Positions 34,439 to 42,873 of a stretch of DNA of 64,000 nucleotides are shown one piece after another. Position numbers and translations under genes: made by a program. Origin of the DNA: Granulicella sp. L56. GTDB taxonomy: Bacteria; Acidobacteriota; Terriglobia; Terriglobales; Acidobacteriaceae. The notes beneath the pieces were generated by a model that made no database searches, was not told where the DNA came from, and saw only the letters and a list, made by a program, of their open reading frames with translations. Position 1 is the first letter of the stretch, and every line of letters begins with the position of its first letter. The stretch spans positions 434,001 through 498,000 of the forward strand of contig NZ_LMUS01000006.1 of assembly GCF_009765835.1 (NCBI RefSeq), in the 5' to 3' direction.

Positions 34439-35395
34439 ATGCCTGCCGCTATACTTTCAGCAACGCTCATGAATATTTCCCGACGCCGCGGAGCTATCGC
34501 CTTCTTCATTACGCTGGGCGTTCTGCTTGTGGGCCTTGCGATTGCGCTGAATATCGGGTGGATCATCCTGAATGACCGTGCTGTCGCGTTCGCTGTGCTC
34601 GGCGTTATCCTCTTCAGCCTGCTGATCGCGGGGGTTGTGCTCAACACGGTTTTCCTGGTGCGGGAGATCCGCCGCAACGAGCGCCAGGATTCCTTTCTGA
34701 ATGCCGTCAGTCACGAACTGAAAACTCCGATTGCTTCGATCCGGCTTTATCTGGAGACACTGCAGCGCCGTCCCGTCGAGGAAGAGCAGCGACAGCAGTT
34801 CTACAAGATCATGCTGTCGGACTCGGACCGGCTTCTCGCCACCGTTGAACAAGTGCTGAAGGCTGGGCAGCTAGGCCAGCGGCATCGTCAACAAAATCGC
34901 ACCCTCATCGACATCGAAGCGCTGCTCATCGAGTGCATCAACGTCACGCTGCAGCGACATCATCTTGCCGCCGACAACATTGTTCTTGAACCGGTACCGG
35001 GCGCTGTGCGGCTACAGGTGATCGGCATTCTGGAAGACCTTCGCACCGCGATCATCAACGTGCTTGACAATGCAGTCAAATATTCGCCTGAGGGTGTGCA
35101 TGTTCGCTGCTCATTGGCCATCACGCGCTATACGTGGGTCATGCTGCGCATCACCGATACGGGGATGGGGCTACCGACGAATGAGTACAAACGCATCTTC
35201 AAGAGGTTCTATCGCGTGCCGGGGCGCTCCATGGTCAAGATCAAGGGCACCGGACTAGGGTTGTTCCTTGTGCGCAACATCGCGCGCCAGCACGGTGGGA
35301 ACGTCACTGCAACGAGCGCCGGTGCGGGTCTTGGCACAACGATCACCTTTACATTGCCGCTCGCAGCCCCTGAGAGCAACCCGGATAAACCATGA
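34439..35395 (+). CDS. Sensor histidine kinase (two membrane helices)
   Basis: A 318-residue membrane kinase. Two transmembrane helices (AFFITLGVLLVGLAIALNIG and FAVLGVILFSLLIAGVVLNTVF) with a very short periplasmic loop between them are followed directly by the dimerisation/phosphoacceptor domain with His92 in NAVSHELKTPIAS. The catalytic ATPase then shows INVLDNAVKYSPEG, DTGMGLP and GTGLGLFLVRNIARQHGG. The lack of a sizeable extracytoplasmic domain suggests an intramembrane or accessory-protein stimulus. An alternative ATG at 34469 (MNISRRRGAIAFF) would be as good; no strong Shine-Dalgarno precedes either. Its stop overlaps the response regulator start by 4 bp (ATGA). Confidence 0.93.
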   Translation: MPAAILSATLMNISRRRGAIAFFITLGVLLVGLAIALNIGWIILNDRAVAFAVLGVILFSLLIAGVVLNTVFLVREIRRNERQDSFLNAVSHELKTPIASIRLYLETLQRRPVEEEQRQQFYKIMLSDSDRLLATVEQVLKAGQLGQRHRQQNRTLIDIEALLIECINVTLQRHHLAADNIVLEPVPGAVRLQVIGILEDLRTAIINVLDNAVKYSPEGVHVRCSLAITRYTWVMLRITDTGMGLPTNEYKRIFKRFYRVPGRSMVKIKGTGLGLFLVRNIARQHGGNVTATSAGAGLGTTITFTLPLAAPESNPDKP

Positions 35396-36117
35396 CAGAA
35401 CCGACCGCTCCACTGATTGCCGTCATCGAAGACGAAGAGCATCTTGCGCAAGGGCTGCTGTTCAATCTACGGGCCGAAGGCTATGCGACCCACCATGAGG
35501 CTGATGGCGATGCCGCGCTGAACTATCTGTTGACCACGCAGGACAAAATTGCAGCCATCGTGCTGGACTGCATGTTGCCGGGCACGGACGGCTTCGCCAT
35601 CGTTCATGCCCTGCGCGAGGCACAGCGATATACGCCGGTGCTGATGCTGACAGCGCGCACGCGGCCTGAAGACATTCTTGAAGGACTGGGAGCGGGTGCC
35701 GACGACTATCTTCCCAAGCCATTCGAGTTGAACATTCTGCTCATGCGGCTGAAGTCTCTTCTGCGCCGCGCTGCCTGGCAGAATACTGCCGCTCCGCCTG
35801 AAACGCCGCCTGACGAATATATCTTCGCTCACCGCACGATTCGTTTCGACGCGCTTGAACTGGTCGCCCCCAATCGCACAACGCATCTCACGCTGATGGA
35901 GGCCGACCTGTTGCGTTATCTGACCGACCGCGAAGGCCAGATTGTGCCCCGCAAGGACATCCTCGAACAGGTGTGGCGGGTGCACGAGGATACCGACACC
36001 CGCGCCATCGACAACTTCATCGTGCGCCTTCGCCGTTACATCGAAGACGATCCAGGAAATCCGCAGCATCTGCTCACCGTGCGCGGCATCGGTTATCGAT
36101 TCATCGCTAATCCCTAA
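35392..36117 (+). CDS. OmpR/PhoB-family response regulator
   Basis: A 241-residue regulator, cognate to the preceding kinase because the genes overlap by ATGA. The receiver domain carries the acidic pocket (VIEDEEH), the phosphoacceptor Asp59 in IVLDCMLPGTDG, the Thr/Ala switch segment LMLTAR and Lys in YLPKPFEL. The C-terminal winged helix is of the OmpR/PhoB kind (ILEQVWRVHEDTDTRAIDNF, then LLTVRGIGYRF). Target genes are unknown; the flanking arsR operon has its own promoter. Confidence 0.95.
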   Translation: MTEPTAPLIAVIEDEEHLAQGLLFNLRAEGYATHHEADGDAALNYLLTTQDKIAAIVLDCMLPGTDGFAIVHALREAQRYTPVLMLTARTRPEDILEGLGAGADDYLPKPFELNILLMRLKSLLRRAAWQNTAAPPETPPDEYIFAHRTIRFDALELVAPNRTTHLTLMEADLLRYLTDREGQIVPRKDILEQVWRVHEDTDTRAIDNFIVRLRRYIEDDPGNPQHLLTVRGIGYRFIANP

Positions 36118-36156
36118 CTTGCCTGAGCATGACTGGAATATAAAGTTTTTTTGCGC

Positions 36157-36184
36157 TTGACATATTCCCATATAAGAATATTAT
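36157..36184 (+). promoter_or_regulatory. Promoter with overlapping dyad for a likely leaderless arsR-type mRNA
   Basis: TTGACA (36157-36162) and TATTAT (36179-36184) are separated by 16 bp. A dyad ATATTC (36162-36167) / GAATAT (36176-36181) overlaps them, suggesting an autorepressor site. The expected start point lies at about 36190-36192, that is at or next to the ATG at 36192, and no Shine-Dalgarno is present, so the transcript is probably leaderless. Confidence 0.7.
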
Positions 36185-36191
36185 TCGACTC

Positions 36192-36566
36192 ATGCCACGC
36201 GCTGCTACTACTGCCGACGTCTTCAATGCCATCGCCGAGCCTCGACGACGCGAGATCATCGCTGTTCTTATCGACGGCAAAGAACATGCTGTAGGCGAAG
36301 TGGTTTCGACGCTTCGGCTGCCGCAACCAGCCGTGTCCAAGCACCTTGGCGTGCTGCGCAAGGTTGGCATCGTGACGGTGAGCAAACGCGGCCAGCTTCG
36401 CATGTACCGCCTGAACGCAAAGGAACTGAAGCCCGTGCACGATTGGGTGAAGACGTATGAGCGCTTCTGGACCCACCAGCTCGACAAGGTCAAGCAGCGG
36501 GCAGAGCAGAAGATGATGCAACGAATCGCACGCGAAAATCAATTCACCGAAAAAGAGGAGATATAG
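36192..36566 (+). CDS. ArsR-family winged-helix repressor
   Basis: A 124-residue ArsR/SmtB fold: EPRRREIIAVLIDGKEHAVG leads into the recognition helix LRLPQPAVSKHLGVLRKVGIV and the beta-wing SKRGQLRMYRLNA. No cysteine pair or histidine site for metals is present, so it is likely of the metal-independent subgroup that pairs with SRPBCC (AHSA1) proteins. It is the first gene of an operon with the SRPBCC protein 2 bp downstream and a DUF899 gene after it, and probably represses its own promoter, whose -10 region overlaps a dyad. Inducer unknown. Confidence 0.92.
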   Translation: MPRAATTADVFNAIAEPRRREIIAVLIDGKEHAVGEVVSTLRLPQPAVSKHLGVLRKVGIVTVSKRGQLRMYRLNAKELKPVHDWVKTYERFWTHQLDKVKQRAEQKMMQRIARENQFTEKEEI

Positions 36567-36568
36567 CT

Positions 36569-37048
36569 ATGCCGATTAAGCCTTCCGAACAAGGGATTCG
36601 CACACTCGAGATAGTCAAAACTGAGGAGATTGCGGCCTCGATCGACATCGTCTTCGAGACGCTGCTGGAACAGATAGGCCCCTATAACGAGACGCCGGAT
36701 GGATCACCGCTGGTCATGCATCTGGAGGCGTGGCCCGGTGGCCGCTGGTTCCGCGATCTCGGCAACAATACCGGCCACTTCTGGGGGACGGTGCAGGCCA
36801 TCAAGCCGCCTGCGTTGCTTGAAATATGCGGCCCGCTGTTCATGTCCTTCCCTGCGATGTCGAATGTGCAGTATCGGCTGAGTGAGGCGGAGGGCCTTAC
36901 TCGCGTTCAGTTTGTTCACCGGGCGCTCGGCCAGATTCCCGAGGATCTTCTCGATGGCGTCGCCATCAACAAGGGCTGGGGCAGCATACTGGCAAAAGTT
37001 CGCGAGAATGCAGAACGCAAGAGCGACGCGCTGCGTGGAAGCCGCTAA
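36569..37048 (+). CDS. SRPBCC (AHSA1/START-like) domain protein
   Basis: A 159-residue protein of the SRPBCC/START-like superfamily, which binds hydrophobic ligands in a deep cavity. The pattern EEIAASIDIVFETLLEQIGP, with AWPGGRWFRDLGNNTGHFWG and the long C-terminal helix ending RENAERKSDALRG, matches AHSA1-type proteins that are regularly found next to ArsR repressors. It starts 2 bp after the ArsR stop with GAGGAG just upstream, so the two are translationally close. Its ligand and partner are unknown; a direct role in sensing or detoxifying the signal controlled by the ArsR gene is possible. Confidence 0.85.
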   Translation: MPIKPSEQGIRTLEIVKTEEIAASIDIVFETLLEQIGPYNETPDGSPLVMHLEAWPGGRWFRDLGNNTGHFWGTVQAIKPPALLEICGPLFMSFPAMSNVQYRLSEAEGLTRVQFVHRALGQIPEDLLDGVAINKGWGSILAKVRENAERKSDALRGSR

Positions 37049-37081
37049 TTTATTCAACCTGACAGACAAGGAGAGGAAGAG

Positions 37082-37867
37082 ATGAATACTAGCCCTATCG
37101 ATTACAGCCACAAAATAGTATCGAATGCGGAATGGCTTGAGGCGCGCAAGGCGTTTCTGGTGAAAGAAAAAGCGTTCACCCATCAACGGGATGAACTTAG
37201 CCGTCAACGCCAGGAGTTGCCCTGGGTCAAAGTCGAGAAAAACTATGTCTTCGACGGCCCAAACGGTAAAGAGACGCTTGCCGATCTCTTTGGTGGCCAC
37301 AGCCAGCTTATCGTCTATCACTTCATGTTCGGCCCGGAGTGGGCAGAGGGCTGTCCAAGTTGTTCGCTGCTGGCCGATAGCATCGACGGCTCGGTCATTC
37401 ATCTCGGCGATCGCGACGTAACCCTGCTGGCAGTATCCAGAGCGCCTTTGTCCAAGATCGAAGCCTTCAAAAAGCGCATGGGCTGGCACTTCAAGTGGGT
37501 GTCTTCCAACGCCACAGATTTCAACTACGACTACAACGTGTCATTTACGAAGGAAAAAGTCGAGAAGGGCGATGTGTATTACAACTTCGCTCGCGGCTTT
37601 TTTCCGAGCGAAGAAGGCCCGGGAGTGAGCGTATTTTACAAGGACGCAGCCGGCGATATCTTCCATACCTACTCCGCCTATGCACGCGGCGGCGACATCC
37701 TGATCAATACCTATAACTATCTCGATCTCGCGCCCAAAGGCCGGGACGAAGACTCTTTCGCCTTTACGATGTCATGGGTTCGCCACCATGATCGATACGA
37801 GAATAGCCCGACTGCCAAACTGTCGTCCGCAGGCTGTGGATGCGTTGCGGAGGAGGCTTTCTCGTGA
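37082..37867 (+). CDS. DUF899 thioredoxin-like protein
   Basis: A 261-residue protein of the DUF899 family, thioredoxin-like in fold: FDGPNGKETLADLFGGHSQL, then a redox-type loop GPEWAEGCPSCSLLADS (two cysteines in a CxxC) and the VTLLAVSRAPLSKIEAFKKR strand-helix pair. The terminal region ends in AGCGCVAEEAFS. Function is unknown beyond predicted thiol chemistry. It follows the SRPBCC gene after 33 bp (GGAG upstream), and the next gene begins inside its stop codon (GTGA), so the operon continues. Confidence 0.88.
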   Translation: MNTSPIDYSHKIVSNAEWLEARKAFLVKEKAFTHQRDELSRQRQELPWVKVEKNYVFDGPNGKETLADLFGGHSQLIVYHFMFGPEWAEGCPSCSLLADSIDGSVIHLGDRDVTLLAVSRAPLSKIEAFKKRMGWHFKWVSSNATDFNYDYNVSFTKEKVEKGDVYYNFARGFFPSEEGPGVSVFYKDAAGDIFHTYSAYARGGDILINTYNYLDLAPKGRDEDSFAFTMSWVRHHDRYENSPTAKLSSAGCGCVAEEAFS

Positions 37868-38202
37868 GCGCTCCTCGTTGCTGTGGTGTCGCCGCGACCG
37901 ATGCAGGTCGCGAGACACCCGCAGCAAAATACGCGGGCAACCACGTCAGGTCGTCCCTCTTCGTTCGGCGGTGCCGAAGCACCGTCGAATGGATAATTCC
38001 GGCCGCCATTCTTGCCCTGCTGCCGAAATGCCCGCTCTGTCTGGCGGCTTATCTGGTACTTGCAACCGGCGTGGGCCTTTCGATGTCGGCCGCGATTTAT
38101 CTGCGAACCACGATCGTGACCCTGTGCGTCGCATCGCTTCTGTATATGACTGCCCGCTCCATACAACGCGCTCGTCAACTAAAACTGGCCACTGGAAAAT
38201 AA
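37864..38202 (+). CDS. Small cysteine-containing membrane protein with PKCPLC motif
   Basis: The start is a GTG at 37864 that overlaps the DUF899 stop (GTGA) and has GGAGG 7 nt upstream; an ATG 24 bp earlier is less plausible. The 112-residue product has an N-terminal Arg/Cys-rich soluble part, then membrane helices IIPAAILALLPKCPLCLAAY and AAIYLRTTIVTLCVASLLYM. The Lys-Cys-Pro-x-Cys motif inside the first helix is typical of small membrane proteins thought to handle thiols or metals (MerC/MauE-like). It may transfer electrons or metal for the neighbouring CxxC protein. No firm family was recognised. Confidence 0.75.
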   Translation: MSAPRCCGVAATDAGRETPAAKYAGNHVRSSLFVRRCRSTVEWIIPAAILALLPKCPLCLAAYLVLATGVGLSMSAAIYLRTTIVTLCVASLLYMTARSIQRARQLKLATGK

Positions 38203-38260
38203 TTCTTGCTGCAATGCTGATTTCGGATGGGCAGCCTCTATTTTTGATAGATCATGGGAC

Positions 38261-39466
38261 ATGCCATCCGAGCCAGCAAACCTGAGACGAAGCTGGACAC
38301 GACTGGACGGAGTGGACTTACTTCGCGGCCTTGCAATCTTCTTCGTGCTGATGAACCACGTCAACATGCGATTGCTTGGAGTAAAGGTACCGTACACCAA
38401 GGGGCTTCCCCATCAACTCGTCTTTTCGCTGGTGTGGAACGGTCAATTCGGCGTTCAGATATTTTTTGTGGTCTCCGGCTTTCTCATTACCGCGACGACG
38501 CTCCGCCGATGGGGATCGCTGTCGGCGATCAGCGTGCCGGACTTCTACCGCCTGCGCTTCGCTCGCATTGCGCCGCTGCTGTTCTTGCTGCTGGCTGTAT
38601 TGAGTGGCCTACACCTCGCGCATCTCAAAGACTTTGTCGTCCCGGCAAAGACTGGAGGGCTGGGCCGAGCACTGTTTGCGGCGCTTACCTTCCACATCAA
38701 TCTACTGGAAGCTCGACGCGGATATCTTCCGGGCGGTTGGGATATCCTCTGGTCGCTCTCCGTTGAGGAGATGTTCTATCTGTTCTTCCCGCTGGTATGT
38801 CGATTCTTTAGCCGCGGCAAGCTGCTCGTCACGCTGCTGCTGGCATTTGTCGTCCTCGGCCCTTTTGGTAGAACGGTTCTTGCCCACGGCAACGGCGTGT
38901 GGAAGGAGTACTCCTATCTCGGAGGCATGGACGCGATCGCCCTTGGCTGCCTTACGGCGCTGGTGGTTTCGCGAATACGCTTCTCCCGACTACAGCTATG
39001 GATGCTAGGCGGCTCAGGCGCAATATTACTTATCTTCAGCCTCTGCTTTTCCATCCGAGCCTATATCTGGGGTCTCGGCCGAAACGGGCTCAACATGACG
39101 ATTCTCGCTCTGGGCACCTGTATGCTGGTCGCGTTGGCGGCACAGACACAGTGGAAGAGCCCGCGCGTGCTTAGTCCACTCCTTAAGCTGGGTCAACGCA
39201 GCTATGAGGTTTATCTGACTCATATGTTCGTGGTCTTAGCCCTGTTTGGCCTGTTTGTCGAGGCAGGCAAGCCTATGCGCGGGGTGCCGGCGCTGTTCAT
39301 TGCCGTCATTGTGATTGTGGGACTACTAGGGGAGGCTATCGCGCGCTTCTTTTCCGACCCAATGAATCGCCTCCTCCGCAGACGTTTTGGCGATGGCTCC
39401 GACAAGCTCGGATCCGTCCTTGAGGCCGATAGCCGCGCTCAACACCAGAAAGGCGTTGCCGTGTAG
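38261..39466 (+). CDS. Acyltransferase family 3 membrane protein (OafA/YrhL-like)
   Basis: An integral membrane O-acyltransferase of 401 residues with about ten hydrophobic helices. The N-terminal RLDGVDLLRGLAIFFVLMNHVNM and the later GGWDILWSLSVEEMFYLFFPL signatures are typical of acyltransferase 3 proteins, which acetylate cell-surface polysaccharides or antibiotics. The conserved histidine (MNHVNM) and the acidic residue of SVEE are intact. It probably modifies a glycan outside the cell. A 58-bp gap separates it from the preceding membrane gene, and no specific partner is nearby. Confidence 0.92.
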   Translation: MPSEPANLRRSWTRLDGVDLLRGLAIFFVLMNHVNMRLLGVKVPYTKGLPHQLVFSLVWNGQFGVQIFFVVSGFLITATTLRRWGSLSAISVPDFYRLRFARIAPLLFLLLAVLSGLHLAHLKDFVVPAKTGGLGRALFAALTFHINLLEARRGYLPGGWDILWSLSVEEMFYLFFPLVCRFFSRGKLLVTLLLAFVVLGPFGRTVLAHGNGVWKEYSYLGGMDAIALGCLTALVVSRIRFSRLQLWMLGGSGAILLIFSLCFSIRAYIWGLGRNGLNMTILALGTCMLVALAAQTQWKSPRVLSPLLKLGQRSYEVYLTHMFVVLALFGLFVEAGKPMRGVPALFIAVIVIVGLLGEAIARFFSDPMNRLLRRRFGDGSDKLGSVLEADSRAQHQKGVAV

Positions 39467-39549
39467 CAGCGAGTTCCGCGTTTTGCCAATCTTCTCCTCA
39501 CATACATACCAGCGCACGCGATAAACTCAATCTAGGCAACTATCTGTCC

Positions 39550-41937
39550 ATGCGCATCTTCACCCGCTACATTCTCCGCGAGGTCACCTCTTACGCTCTG
39601 CTGGGCGGGACGCTCTTCACCTTTGTGCTCTTCATGCGCGACCTCGGCAAGATCCTTGAGCTGGTGGTCCGCGAGTCGGCCTCTTTCGGCCAGGTCTTTC
39701 TCGTCTTTGCCTATACCCTTCCGAGCGCCATCACCTACACCATTCCGATGGCGGTGCTGGTCGGCATCCTCCTTGGCCTCAGCCGCCTTGCCTCCGACAG
39801 CGAGATTACGGCGATGCGCGCCAGCGGCATGGGAGCAATGACCTTTGTGCGCATCGTCTCCATCGTGGCCGTCGTCGCTCTGGGACTGGGACTATTAAAC
39901 TCCCTCTACCTTGGGCCTCGAGCATCTGCCGGACTGCTGCAACTCGGTGACACGCTGAAGTCTTCGCAGGCCTCCTTCGAGGTGCAGCCACGAGTCTTCT
40001 ACGAGGATTTCCACAACTATGTTCTCTACATCCAGAATGTGAAACCCGCTGCCGGGGCCGCGCTTTGGGATCATGTGTTTCTTGCCGATCTCACACAGCC
40101 CGCCACACCGCACATCACGACAGCCGAACGCGCTATTGTCGTAGGCGGAACTCCCGGGACCGCTGACGCGCAGACGATCCGTCTGCACATGATCGATGGC
40201 GGCCAGCATGAGACCACGGCTGGAAATCCAAACCAGTACAACATCATCACCTTTGCCTCTACGGATATTCCTATCGAAACAGAGGCGCCGCCCGACCCCC
40301 ATCTGGGTCGCGTCGATACGCCGATCCTTGCGCTTCCCCTACGTGAGCTTTGGCATCGCAGCAGCCAGGTCGGAGTGCCGGAAACCTTGGCGCGCAGCTA
40401 TCGCATCGAGTTCCACAAGCGGTTTTCTTATCCCTTCGCGTGTCTGGTATTGATGCTGGTCGGCGTGCCTCTTGGCCTCTCTTCCAAGCGCGGCGGAAAA
40501 TCGACCGGCTTCGTGCTCACAATTCTTCTGGTCTTTATCTATTACTTCCTTTCATCGGTGGGCGTGGCTTTTGCCAAGAATGGTAAGCTCTCGCCCTTTC
40601 TTGGAGTGTGGGGAGCAAATTTCATCTTCACTGGTGCCGGTATCATCCTGCTCTACCAGATGTCCCGGGGAAGCCTTGCGCTCGGTATCTTCTCAAGCGC
40701 CGGGGGTTCGATCAACAAGCTCTATAAGCGACTGGTCTCACGGGGCGCAAGCGAGAGTATCGGCAGCAATCTCACTCCCGATATCGCAACCGTGCTGCGC
40801 CGGTTTCGCGGTACCTTCCGCATTCAGTTTCCGCTGCTGCTCGACGACTACGTCATGCGCGAGTACGCTGCCAACTTCGCGCTGATCCTCTCCAGCTTTT
40901 CTGCGCTTTCCATCATCTTCACCTTCTTTGAGCTGCTCGGCGACATCTTCCGCAATCGCACACCGCTGTTTACCGTGGGCGAGTATCTCCTGAATCTCAT
41001 TCCCTTCATCCTCTATAACGTCACACCGCTCTGTGCGCTCGTAGCAGTGCTGGTCACCTTCGGAGCGCTGAGCCGAAGCTCCGAGATCACAGCGATGAAG
41101 GCCACTGGCATCAGCTTGTACCGCATCATTACCCCGGTGCTCATCGTGACGTTGATGATCTCCGCGGGACTCTTCGCCTTTGACGAACTCTATCTGCCTG
41201 CCGCCAACCGCCGCCAGGAGGCGCTGCTCTCGGTCATCAAGGACAAGCCCGCGCAGACGTTCCTGCGGCCAGACCGCAAATGGATCTCCGGGCAGACGAC
41301 GGACTCTGGCCAACCCTCGCGCATCTTCTACTATCAGTTCTTCGACGCGGACAAGAACGTCTTTGCAAACCTAAGCGTCTTCGAATTCGAACCGCATACC
41401 TTCGCGTTGCAGCGGCGCATCTTCGCCTCCAGCGCGCGATGGGACTCTCGCGTGAACCGCTGGGTTTTCGATGACGGCTGGCAGCGCACCTTTGCCGGAG
41501 AAACCGTCGCAACCTACCAACCCTTTACCGTGTCCACCTTCCCCGAGATCCGCGAACAGCCTGGCTACTTCAAGAAAGAAAATATTCCCTCGCAGGAGAT
41601 GTCCTACGGTGAACTCTCACGCTACATCTCCGATCTGAAGCAGAGCGGCTTCGATACGACGCGGCTCAGCGTACAACTGAACCGCAAAGTTGCCTACCCG
41701 CTGATTACATTGGTGATGGCGATTCTTGCCATTCCCTTCTCGCTCTCCATGGGCAAGAAAGGTAGTCTCACGGGCATTGCCACGGCGATTGGGCTGGCCA
41801 TCGCCTATTGGGTGGTGGCCGGTGTGTTTGAAGCAATGGGTAATGTCAGCACGCTGCCGCCCCTGCTGGCGGCGTGGTCGCCGGACCTCCTCTTTGGCAT
41901 CGCGGGCACTTATCTCCTGCTCCGCAGCTCTACTTAA
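39550..41937 (+). CDS. Fused LptF-LptG lipopolysaccharide export permease
   Basis: A 795-residue protein with two consecutive YjgP/YjgQ (LptF/LptG) domains. The first begins MRIFTRYILREVTSYALLGG and has the DSEITAMRASGMGAMTF loop; the second begins near residue 430 (LDDYVMREYAANFALILSS) with the parallel loop SSEITAMKATGISLYR and its own C-terminal membrane triplet. In E. coli the two permeases are separate genes; here one chain carries both halves, so the LptB2FG complex would contain a fused heterodimer. The join is continuous, with no stop or frameshift. It is followed after 111 bp by a WaaE-like glycosyltransferase gene, in keeping with an LPS role. Confidence 0.9.
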   Translation: MRIFTRYILREVTSYALLGGTLFTFVLFMRDLGKILELVVRESASFGQVFLVFAYTLPSAITYTIPMAVLVGILLGLSRLASDSEITAMRASGMGAMTFVRIVSIVAVVALGLGLLNSLYLGPRASAGLLQLGDTLKSSQASFEVQPRVFYEDFHNYVLYIQNVKPAAGAALWDHVFLADLTQPATPHITTAERAIVVGGTPGTADAQTIRLHMIDGGQHETTAGNPNQYNIITFASTDIPIETEAPPDPHLGRVDTPILALPLRELWHRSSQVGVPETLARSYRIEFHKRFSYPFACLVLMLVGVPLGLSSKRGGKSTGFVLTILLVFIYYFLSSVGVAFAKNGKLSPFLGVWGANFIFTGAGIILLYQMSRGSLALGIFSSAGGSINKLYKRLVSRGASESIGSNLTPDIATVLRRFRGTFRIQFPLLLDDYVMREYAANFALILSSFSALSIIFTFFELLGDIFRNRTPLFTVGEYLLNLIPFILYNVTPLCALVAVLVTFGALSRSSEITAMKATGISLYRIITPVLIVTLMISAGLFAFDELYLPAANRRQEALLSVIKDKPAQTFLRPDRKWISGQTTDSGQPSRIFYYQFFDADKNVFANLSVFEFEPHTFALQRRIFASSARWDSRVNRWVFDDGWQRTFAGETVATYQPFTVSTFPEIREQPGYFKKENIPSQEMSYGELSRYISDLKQSGFDTTRLSVQLNRKVAYPLITLVMAILAIPFSLSMGKKGSLTGIATAIGLAIAYWVVAGVFEAMGNVSTLPPLLAAWSPDLLFGIAGTYLLLRSST

Positions 41938-42048
41938 CCGGGCCGTCACGACAAATAGCCCAATCTGCGATAGGATTAGCCACATCAGCCCAGCAGAACG
42001 AACTTTGCTCAATTTAAAAAGGACGAAGCGCCATACCCGTGCGACGCC

Positions 42049-42837
42049 ATGTCTCAAACTCTGTCCGTAGCCATCATCACGCTCAATGAAGAGGCCAACC
42101 TCGGCCGAACCCTCGCCAGTGTTCAGTTTACCGACGAAGTCATCGTTCTGGACTCCGGCTCAACCGACCGAACTCTTGAGATTGCCCGATCGTTTAAGAA
42201 TACGAAGGTCTTCTCCGAAGAGTGGAAGGGATTCGCCTCGCAGAAGAATTCTGCGATCGAGAAGTGCGCAGGAACCTGGGTGCTCTCGCTCGACGCCGAC
42301 GAAGAGCTCTCTTCTGAGCTGCAGACCGAGATCCGCATTCTGCTGATCGGGGAGCCTCGCGCCGACGCCTACATGCTTCGCCGACGCAATCTATTCCTTA
42401 ATCGCTGGATGCACCATGGCGGCTACTACCCCGACGCCAAGCTTCGCCTCTTTCGCCACCATGCCGCGAACTTTGCGCCAGGCACGCGATTCACGGAACG
42501 TCCGGTCCACGAAACCATCGCCTTCGACGGTGAGCTCGACACGCTCCACCACGATCTCATTCATCATGCCTATCCCACCATTGAGAGCTACATCGAACAC
42601 ATGGATCGGTATAGCACTCTGGGTGCAGAGATTGTGATTGAGAAGGGAAAGACGAGCCGCTCCTGGCTCGCGTTCTACTGGAACATCGTTGCCGTGCCCG
42701 GCTTCACTTTTGTCTGGAACTATTTTTTTCGCGGCGGCATCCTCGATGGCCGCGAAGGCCTGCTACTGCATCTCTATCACTCCACCTATACCAGTTGGAA
42801 ATACTCCAAGGCCTGGCAGACGACACGCAGGGGCTGA
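42049..42837 (+). CDS. Glycosyltransferase family 2, WaaE/KdtX-like
   Basis: A 262-residue GT2 enzyme. The GT-A fold is visible from LSVAIITLNEEANLGRTLAS, with the DxD motif in LSLDADEE and an acceptor domain ending LYHSTYTSWKYSKAW. The VLDSGSTDRTLEIA segment and the closing pair of basic and hydrophobic helices (FTFVWNYFFRGG) match the WaaE family that adds glucose or heptose in the LPS inner core. It starts 111 bp after the lptFG fusion and is probably related in function, although the acceptor sugar is unknown. Confidence 0.88.
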   Translation: MSQTLSVAIITLNEEANLGRTLASVQFTDEVIVLDSGSTDRTLEIARSFKNTKVFSEEWKGFASQKNSAIEKCAGTWVLSLDADEELSSELQTEIRILLIGEPRADAYMLRRRNLFLNRWMHHGGYYPDAKLRLFRHHAANFAPGTRFTERPVHETIAFDGELDTLHHDLIHHAYPTIESYIEHMDRYSTLGAEIVIEKGKTSRSWLAFYWNIVAVPGFTFVWNYFFRGGILDGREGLLLHLYHSTYTSWKYSKAWQTTRRG

Positions 42838-42873
42838 CATTCTTCAGGCAATGCCGCGTATACTTACGCCTCG

